The translations under genes were made by a program, and so were the position numbers. Positions 1 to 5,693 of a DNA stretch of 8,367 bases are shown in pieces. This DNA comes from Chitinivibrionia bacterium (lineage in GTDB: Bacteria; Krumholzibacteriota; Krumholzibacteriia; WVZY01), in assembly GCA_016208665.1 (NCBI GenBank), contig JACQXT010000176.1:1-8367 (forward strand). The letters run 5' to 3'. The notes beneath the pieces were generated by a model. It was given only the letters and a program-made list of their open reading frames with translations. It was not told the origin of the DNA and made no database searches. Each line of letters begins with the position of its first letter. The stretch's first letter is position 1.

Positions 1-36
1 ATAGATACCGTTGCCCGGCTGTCCCAGAAGGGCTAA
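1..36 (+). CDS. Possible C-terminal tail of upstream gene (bamC expected)
   Basis: Frame 1 is open from the window edge and would encode the last 11 residues (IDTVARLSQKG) of a protein ending at TAA 34-36. That leaves 31 bases before the GTG start of the next gene, a normal operon gap. In known class II benzoyl-CoA reductase clusters the gene before bamD is bamC, a ferredoxin-like subunit, but these residues carry no diagnostic motif, so the identity is positional inference only. Frame 2 is an alternative: it would end at TAA 59-61 but has a TAG at 2-4. The true frame cannot be decided without the sequence to the left. Confidence 0.35.
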   Translation: MDTVARLSQKG

Positions 37-67
37 ACATTACGTTGAAAAAGAGGATTAAAATATC

Positions 68-1219
68 GTGGAAACCGTAGCCCCCTTTAAAGAGGTAATA
101 GACGAGATAAAAGAAAAAGGTGGAGACGCAGTCAAGTTCTGCTATCAATGCGGAAAATGCGACACTGTGTGTCCATGGAACAGGGTGAGAAAGTTCAGCA
201 TGCGCAAGCTCATCCGAGAGGCTACCTTCGGGGTGAGCGAGATAGAAAAGGAAGAGATCTGGCGCTGCACCACCTGCGGAAAGTGCCCCCAGCGGTGCCC
301 CAGGGACGTGAAGCAGATAGACGACATGATATCCTTGCGCAGAATGGCCACGGGATACGGGGTCTTCCCCGGTGCCGTCAAACCCTACCGTACGGTGAGC
401 TCAGGGCTTGCCGCCCAGGGGAATCCCTTCAATGAAGACCGCGCCACCCGGGCTGCCTGGGCAGAGGGTCTCAACGTGAAAGCATACAAAGAGGGGATGG
501 ATGTCCTCTACTGGCCCTGCTGCTATGCAAGCTATGATCCGAGACTGAAGAAGGTGGCCCAGGCGACTGCCAAGATCTTAAAGAAAGCGGGAGTCGATTT
601 CGGGATACTGGGTTCAAAGGAGAACTGCTGCGGAGAGAGTATCCGGAAGACCGGCAATGAGGACCTGTTCAAAAAACTGGCCAAGGAGAACATCAAGACC
701 TTTATCGACCATGGCGTGAAAAAGATCCTTGTCTCTTCCCCCCATTGCTACCACACCTTCAAGAATGAGTATCCCCAGTTCAAGGTGAACTTTGAAGTAG
801 TCCATGCCTCACAGTACCTGTTCCAGCTCATCAATGAAGGGAAGATTACTCCCACCAAGGAGTATGGAAAGAAGATTACCTACCACGACCCCTGTTACCT
901 TGGCCGGCACAACAGCGTCTATGACGAGCCCCGTGGGGTCCTGAAGACAATACCCGGTGTGGAACTCTCAGAGATGCCTGAGGCAAAGGTAGACAGCCTC
1001 TGCTGCGGCATGGGTGGAGGCAGGGTCTGGGCAGAGACGGAAAAGCATGAACGGTTCTCCAATATCAGAGTGGAGCAGGCCATCGAGCTTGGGGCTGAGG
1101 AACTGGTTACCTCCTGTCCCTACTGCATCACCGCTCTTGAGGACTCAAGGCTGGTCCTGAATCATGGTGACGATATACAGGTGAAAGATATCACCGAGAT
1201 TCTCGAGGAAGTGATTTAA
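68..1219 (+). CDS. bamD: HdrD-like (HdrC+HdrB fused) iron-sulfur subunit, BamD-type
   Basis: A 383-residue cytoplasmic Fe-S protein in which an HdrC-like N-terminus is fused to an HdrB-like C-terminus. Two [4Fe-4S] ferredoxin motifs are visible: Cys25/28/31/35 and Cys67/70/73/77. Two CCG-type cysteine-rich domains follow. The first has Cys151-Cys152, Cys187-Cys188-Gly and Ser-Pro-His-Cys227; the second has Cys276, Cys312-Cys313-Gly and Cys350-Pro-Tyr-Cys353. CCG domains bind non-cubane [4Fe-4S] clusters in heterodisulfide reductase. The first CCG lacks one canonical cysteine (Ser224 in the last CxxC), so only the second has the full five-cysteine set. There are no membrane segments or signal peptide, which argues against the membrane-bound HdrDE type. 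The GTG start follows AGAGGA (52-57) by 10 bases, and bamE begins 28 bases downstream. As BamD it would be one electron branch of the benzoyl-CoA reductase complex. The family is certain; the Bam assignment comes from gene order. Paralogous Hdr-type complexes remain possible. Confidence 0.85.
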   Translation: METVAPFKEVIDEIKEKGGDAVKFCYQCGKCDTVCPWNRVRKFSMRKLIREATFGVSEIEKEEIWRCTTCGKCPQRCPRDVKQIDDMISLRRMATGYGVFPGAVKPYRTVSSGLAAQGNPFNEDRATRAAWAEGLNVKAYKEGMDVLYWPCCYASYDPRLKKVAQATAKILKKAGVDFGILGSKENCCGESIRKTGNEDLFKKLAKENIKTFIDHGVKKILVSSPHCYHTFKNEYPQFKVNFEVVHASQYLFQLINEGKITPTKEYGKKITYHDPCYLGRHNSVYDEPRGVLKTIPGVELSEMPEAKVDSLCCGMGGGRVWAETEKHERFSNIRVEQAIELGAEELVTSCPYCITALEDSRLVLNHGDDIQVKDITEILEEVI

Positions 1220-1234
1220 CATATAAAACCTTAT

Positions 1235-1242
1235 GAGGTGAT
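1235..1242 (+). promoter_or_regulatory. Ribosome binding site of bamE
   Basis: GAGGTGAT is an almost perfect complement of the 16S rRNA 3' end and lies 5 bases before the GTG at 1248. It fixes the start of the large HdrA-like gene upstream of the in-frame UGA, and argues against starting at a codon after that UGA (for example the GTG at 1863), where no comparable site is seen. Confidence 0.75.
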
Positions 1243-1247
1243 AGAAG

Positions 1248-4200
1248 GTGGAAGAAAACGTTATAGCCCTAAGAGATAACATTCAACAGCTCTGCAAGAA
1301 CTTTGCAGAGAGCAACTTCGGAGACGTCATGGTGGTAGGCGGAGGGATAAGCGGTATTCAGGCCTCCCTTGACCTTGCCAATGCCGGGTTCAAGGTGTAC
1401 CTGGTCGAGAAGGCACCGAGCATAGGCGGTCACATGGCCCAGCTCGACAAGACCTTTCCGACCAATGACTGCTCGATGTGAATACTCGCACCCAAGCTGG
1501 TCGAGGTCGGCCGGCATCCAAATATAGAAGTACTTACCTATACGGAAGTTGACCATATAGAAGGGGAAGCAGGTAACTTCAAGGTCAACCTTACGAAGAA
1601 ACCCCGCTACATCATCGAGGAGAAGTGCACGGGCTGCACCACCTGCGTCGACTACTGCCCCGTCAAGTATCCCGATGAATTCAACCAGGATATCTCGAAG
1701 AACAAGGCGGTCCACGTCTACTTCGCCCAGGCCATCCCCCTCGTCACCTACATCGACGAGAGCTGTCTCTACCTGAAAGAGAAGAAGTGCAAGATCTGTC
1801 AGGGCGTCTGCAAGAACGACGCGATAGACCTGAATCAGGAACCGGAGAAGAAAGAAATCAACGTGGGAGCCGTCATCCTCTCTCCCGGGTTCGAACCCTT
1901 TGACCCCAAGGTACGGGAAGAATATCGCTACGGAGAGTTCCAGAATGTCGTCACCAGCATGGACTACGAGCGGCTCTTATCATCTACAGGCCCCTACCAA
2001 GGTGAGATCTTACGAGCCTCCGACACCAGACACCCCCACAAGGTAGCCTGGATCCAGTGCGTCGGTTCGAGGCAGGTCATTGAGGGCGGCAACAGCTACT
2101 GTTCGGCCGTCTGCTGCACCTATGCCCAGAAGCAGGCGATCCTGACCAAGGATCATGACGCAACCGCCCAGTGCACCATCTTCCATAATGATGTGCGTTC
2201 CTACGGGAAGGACTTTGAACGCTACTACCAGAGAACGGAGAACCTCCCCGATGTCCGCTTCATCAGGAGCTACACCACAATCGTCAAAGAAGACCCCATA
2301 ACCAAGAACGTCACCGTGCGGTACTCCACGACCGATGAGGGAGTGAAGGAAGAAGAATTCGAGATGGTGGTGTTGTCTATCGGTCTCAATCCTCCGAAGG
2401 ATGCCCAGGAACTGGCAAAGAAATACGGCATCGAACTTGAGTCCCACAACTTCGCCAAGCTCAACCCCATCAACCCCATGGAGACCAACCGGGAAGGGAT
2501 CTTTGTGAGCGGCGCCTTCCAGGGCCCCATCGATATCCCCGAGTCGGTCTTTTCTGCATCAGGTGCTACCTCCCAGATCGGCGAACTCTTGGACAGCAGG
2601 CGCGGCAAGCTCACGAAAGAGAGAATCTATCCCGAGGAGAGGGATGTCTCTGAGGAGGAGCCGAAGATCGGCGTCTTCGTCTGCCATTGCGGGGCGAACA
2701 TCTCCTCAATCGTCAATATCCAGGACACCGTTGAATACTGTAAGACACTCCCCAACGTGGTCCACGCACAGAACCAGATATTCTCCTGTGCCACGAACTC
2801 CGCGAAGGAGATCACCGACATCACCAAAGAAAAAGGACTCAACCGGGTCGTCGTGGCCGCCTGCTCTCCCAGGACCTTGGAACCACTCTTCCGGGATACC
2901 TTACGGGAAGCGGGAATCAACCAGTACTACTACGAGATGGCCAACATCCGGGAGCACAACTCCTGGGTCCACCAGAAAGAAAAAGACCTGGCCACCCAGA
3001 AGGCAAAGGATATCATCCGCATGTCCGTGGCGAGAGCCTGCCACCTGGAACCCCTTCAGGAATTTGACCTGCCCGTCGACAAACGGGCGTTGATTGTGGG
3101 CGGAGGCATCGCCGGCATGACCACGGCGCTCTCCATCGCCAACCAGGGACACGAGGTCTTCCTCGTAGAAAAAGAGAACGACTTGGGCGGAATAGCCCGG
3201 AAGATCCACTACACCCTGGAAGGACTCGATGTTCAGGCCTACCTGAAGGACCTTACCCAGCAGATCTACAAGCATCCCCTGGTCCACGTCTATACCAATG
3301 CCGCAATCACCCAGGCAACGGGCTATGTGGGGAACTTCCTCACCACCGTGAAATCCGACCGGGGAGTGACCGACATCAAGCACGGCGCGGCCATCCTCGC
3401 CATCGGCGCCGATGTCTATACTCCTACGGAATACCTCTACGGAGAGGATGACCGGGTCATGACCCACCTCGAACTGGAGGAGAAGATCGCAGCAGGCGAC
3501 GAGAAAGTGACCGGCGCCCAGAGCCTCGTCATGATCCAGTGCGTGGGCTGCAGGAACGAAGAGAGGAACTACTGCAGCAGGCTCTGCTGCAGCGAGTCCA
3601 TCAAGAACGCCCTGCTTTTGAAAGAGCGCAACCCCGAGATGGATATCTACATGCTCTTCAGGGACGTGAGGACCTACGGCTTTAAAGAAGATTACTACCG
3701 GGAGGCGGCAAGTAAGGGCGTGCGCTTCATCCGCTATGAGCCCACGGACGCACCGGTCGTGAAACCCGGCAAGTCCGATGAAGGCAAGCCGGTCCTCAAG
3801 GTTACCCTGCCGGACTACGTGCTCGGCAAGAAGCTTGAACTGGATGCCGATATCGTGGCCCTCGCTGCGGCGGTACTTCCTTCCGCGGCAACGAAAGAGG
3901 TGGCGGCGCAGTTCAAGGTCACCTTAAGTCCCGACGGCTTCTTCAAAGAGGCCCACGTGAAGTTGCGGCCCGTTGAGTTCGCCACGGACGGTGTCTACCT
4001 CTGCGGACTGGCCCACTATCCGAAGTTTATGGCTGAGACGATCAACCAGGCCTACGGTGCAGCGGGCCGGGCCTTAACGCTCCTCTCCCATGAGACCGTC
4101 GTCGCCTCCGGCTCTGTCTGCGAGGTGGATGAAGACAAGTGCGTCTCCTGCGGCGCCTGCATCACCGCCTGCACCTATGGCGCCATCGAGTTCTACGAGT

Positions 4201-4391
4201 CGCCGAAAGGCAGGAAGGCCAAGGTCAACCCGGTACTCTGCAAGGGGGACGGCCTGTGCAACACCAAGTGCGCCACCAATGCCATCATGCTGAAACACTT
4301 TACCGATGAAGAGGTCATCAGTGAAATCGATGCAGCCGTCTCAGACGAAGAAATCATGCGACAGATCGACACGGCAGTCGGCGAGTCGTAA
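1248..4391 (+). CDS. bamE: Selenocysteine-containing double HdrA-like FAD/Fe-S subunit, BamE-type
   Basis: A protein of 1047 residues when UGA 1479-1481 is read as Sec78. Frame, spacing and homology continue unbroken across it (T-N-D-C75-S-M-U78-I-L-A-P-K, where HdrA proteins have Cys). Module 1: FAD site Gly31-Gly-Gly-Ile-Ser-Gly36; Sec78; ferredoxin cysteines 127/130/133/137 and 173/181/184/188; cluster region Cys271, 285, 289, 290. Module 2: HdrA N-terminal-type cysteines 479, 481, 514, 539; FAD site Gly618-Gly-Gly-Ile-Ala-Gly623; Cys765, 768, 776, 780, 781. The C-terminus has ferredoxin cysteines 965/968/971/975 and an incomplete set 998, 1004, 1008, with Asp1001 where the second cysteine is expected. 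HdrA is the flavin bifurcation subunit of heterodisulfide reductase; the 1000-residue tandem form fits BamE. Module 2 lacks the C-S-M-U motif. Start is GTG with a strong RBS. The following bamF encodes the MvhD-type partner that normally docks on HdrA. Confidence 0.9.
1479..1481 (+). other. In-frame UGA recoded as selenocysteine (Sec78 of BamE)
   Basis: This TGA is the only stop between the GTG at 1248 and the TAA at 4389, and the reading frame is identical on both sides (615 bases between the two open segments, 205 codons). The flanking protein, D-C-S-M-[UGA]-I-L-A-P-K-L-V-E-V, is a conserved HdrA motif with Cys at the UGA position. A Cys-to-Sec replacement in a C-x-x-U motif is the usual pattern for bacterial selenoproteins. 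Confidence 0.92.
1496..1515 (+). promoter_or_regulatory. Candidate bacterial SECIS hairpin in bamE mRNA
   Basis: Bases 1496-1503 pair with 1508-1515 to give an 8-bp stem (two G-U pairs) closed by the tetraloop AGGU at 1504-1507. The loop starts 22 bases after the UGA. Bacterial SECIS elements sit just after the UGA, with an apical loop about 16-37 bases away that carries a G in its first two positions, often within GGU; this hairpin meets those rules. A competing shorter hairpin (CUCG 1485-1488 with CGAG 1502-1505, and ACC 1490-1492 with GGU 1499-1501) overlaps it. Folding was done by eye. Confidence 0.7.
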
Positions 4392-4414
4392 GAAGCGATA
4401 CAGAAACTATGTAG

Positions 4415-4422
4415 GGAGGTGA
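4415..4422 (+). promoter_or_regulatory. Ribosome binding site of bamF
   Basis: GGAGGTGA is a perfect anti-Shine-Dalgarno complement 6 bases before the ATG at 4429. It is the strongest RBS in the window. It fixes the start 18 codons upstream of the in-frame UGA, and so supports readthrough rather than initiation at the TTG at 4504. Confidence 0.85.
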
Positions 4423-4428
4423 GGAAGA

Positions 4429-5196
4429 ATGAGTACCGCACTTAAATTTAAGCCGAAAATATTAGGGTTTGTATGCCATTGGTGAGCGTACGGCGCTGCT
4501 GATTTGGCTGGAGTTTCCAGACTACAATATACCACTGAAATGAGGCTTATCCGTGTCATGTGTTCCGGCAGGATCGACCCGGCCTTCGTACTCCGGGCTT
4601 TCTCAAAGGGAGCTGACGGCGTCTTTATCGGTGCCTGTCACTTAAGTGAATGCAACTACATCACCCACGGGAATTACCACACCCTGAACATGGTGCTCCT
4701 CATGAAGAAGATCATCGAGCACATCGGCCTCAATCCGGAGCGGCTCAGGATGAACTTCATGTCCGGCGCCGAGGCGAACGTCTTTACCGAATCGGTGAAT
4801 GACTTCGTCAAGAAGATTAAAGAACTGGGTCCCCTGGGCAAGACCGAGGAGTTGAGCCAGAAGAGTCTGACCCGGAAGCTTGAGACCGTGACGAAGCTCA
4901 TCCCCTACATCAGGCTTGTGGAAAGGGAGCGGCTCAGGGCATCCGTCCAGACGGAGGAGGCATACCACGCATTCTTCGAAAGTGATGAACTGAATCGGAT
5001 ATTCAATGAAACCATCGTGGAGAAATTGGCCATAGGCCAGATTGTCTCGCTCCTCAAGGAAGGACCCCTGACAACCGCTGAGATTGCCGGGGATTTAGGC
5101 CTCACCCCGTCCGAGGTGTCGAAGCACCTGAACACCTCGTCACGGCAGAAACTGGTCAGGTTCGATGAGAACCTGAAACGTTATGCCGTCTCGTAG
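4429..5196 (+). CDS. bamF: Selenocysteine-containing MvhD-like [2Fe-2S] subunit with winged-helix-like tail, BamF-type
   Basis: A protein of 255 residues when UGA 4483-4485 is read as Sec19. The N-terminal domain (about residues 9-140) is the hydrogenase delta-subunit (MvhD/FrhD) family. It has I-L-G-F-V-C16-H-W-U19-A-Y-G-A-A-D-L-A-G, then V-M-C45-S-G-R, then A-C70-H and E-C75-N-Y, the cysteine set that binds a [2Fe-2S] cluster. MvhD passes electrons between a hydrogenase or diaphorase and HdrA, so here it would connect BamE with the NADH-oxidoreductase-like BamGHI. Residues about 140-200 look helical and charged. The last 54 residues (202-255) resemble an ArsR/MarR-type winged helix (T-T-A-E-I-A-G-D-L-G-L-T-P-S-E-V-S-K-H-L), a tail absent from the roughly 140-residue archaeal MvhD. 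It may be structural rather than DNA-binding. Sec has been reported in BamF-type proteins of aromatic-degrading anaerobes. The gene ends with TAG. Confidence 0.88.
4483..4485 (+). other. In-frame UGA recoded as selenocysteine (Sec19 of BamF)
   Basis: The UGA lies in C-H-W-[UGA]-A-Y-G-A-A-D-L-A-G, where MvhD proteins have C-N-W-C-S-Y-G-G-A-D. The ATG at 4429 with its perfect RBS and the downstream reading are in the same frame (75 bases, 25 codons, to the TTG at 4504). Sec at this cysteine is a known variant of the MvhD family. Confidence 0.93.
4508..4520 (+). promoter_or_regulatory. Candidate bacterial SECIS hairpin in bamF mRNA
   Basis: CUGGA (4508-4512) pairs with UCCAG (4516-4520) around the loop GUU (4513-4515), or as a 4-bp stem with loop AGUUU. 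The loop begins 27 bases after the UGA and has G in its first or second position, as bacterial SECIS elements require. The stem is short but uninterrupted, and may extend through G4506-C4522 beyond a mismatch. Confidence 0.65.
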
Positions 5197-5231
5197 GATG
5201 GGGAGAAAATAAGAAGATCAGGATAGAGACC

Positions 5232-5684
5232 ATGGATAACGAAAAAATCGATCAGATTGTTGACAAGTATCATGGCGAACCCAGTTACCTCATCCAGGTA
5301 CTGCTTGATATCCAGAGCGAGCACCACTGGCTTCCCAAGGAGGCGCTGGAGCGGGTAGCCGAGAAGCTTAACGTTCCCATGACCAGAGTCCAGCATATTG
5401 CAACCTTCTATAAGGCCTTCAGTTTAGTGCCGAAGGGACGTCACGAGATCCACATCTGCTTGGGCACCGCCTGCCACGTCCGTGGGGCGCCCCGCGTCCT
5501 CGACACGGTGCAGGAACTGATCGGGATCAAACCCGGCGAAACAGACCTGGATCTGAAGTTCAGCCTGCAGACCGTGAACTGCCTAGGATGCTGTGCCCTG
5601 GGTCCGGTTCTGGAGATTGACGGGAAGACGCATGGGAAGATGGCGCCGGCCCAGATGGCAGAAGTGCTAAAAAATTACGAGTAG
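5232..5684 (+). CDS. bamG: NuoE-like [2Fe-2S] subunit of NADH oxidoreductase module, BamG-type
   Basis: A 150-residue member of the 24-kDa (NuoE/HndA/HoxE) family with thioredoxin-like fold. The N-terminal helical part (residues 5-60, ending T-F-Y-K-A-F) is the usual NuoE interaction region. The [2Fe-2S] ligands are Cys76 and Cys81 (I-C-L-G-T-A-C) and Cys117 and Cys121 (C-L-G-C-C-A-L-G-P). It normally pairs with the flavin subunit NuoF, encoded directly downstream. ATG start, with AGGA at 5220-5223 eight bases before it. The stop TAG at 5682-5684 is also part of the AGGA ribosome binding site of the next gene. The two genes are in the same frame, with only three sense codons and no other stop between that TAG and the ATG of bamH. 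In Bam clusters this position is bamG. The NuoE family assignment is certain; specificity for the Bam complex is from context. Confidence 0.9.
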   Translation: MDNEKIDQIVDKYHGEPSYLIQVLLDIQSEHHWLPKEALERVAEKLNVPMTRVQHIATFYKAFSLVPKGRHEIHICLGTACHVRGAPRVLDTVQELIGIKPGETDLDLKFSLQTVNCLGCCALGPVLEIDGKTHGKMAPAQMAEVLKNYE

Positions 5685-5693
5685 GATAAAATT

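Noticed and set aside
2..61. Frame-2 reading with P-L-P-G-C-P just before bamD, similar to the PGCP motif of hydrogenase and NuoB small subunits, preceded by TAG at 2-4
   Set aside because: Too short and interrupted at once by a stop. Treating that TAG as another recoded amber would be over-reading without upstream sequence.
1248..1481. Stand-alone 77-residue FAD-binding peptide ending at TGA 1479
   Set aside because: The frame, protein motif and spacing continue directly into the HdrA sequence, and a SECIS-like hairpin follows. It is the N-terminus of a selenoprotein, not a small gene or pseudogene fragment.
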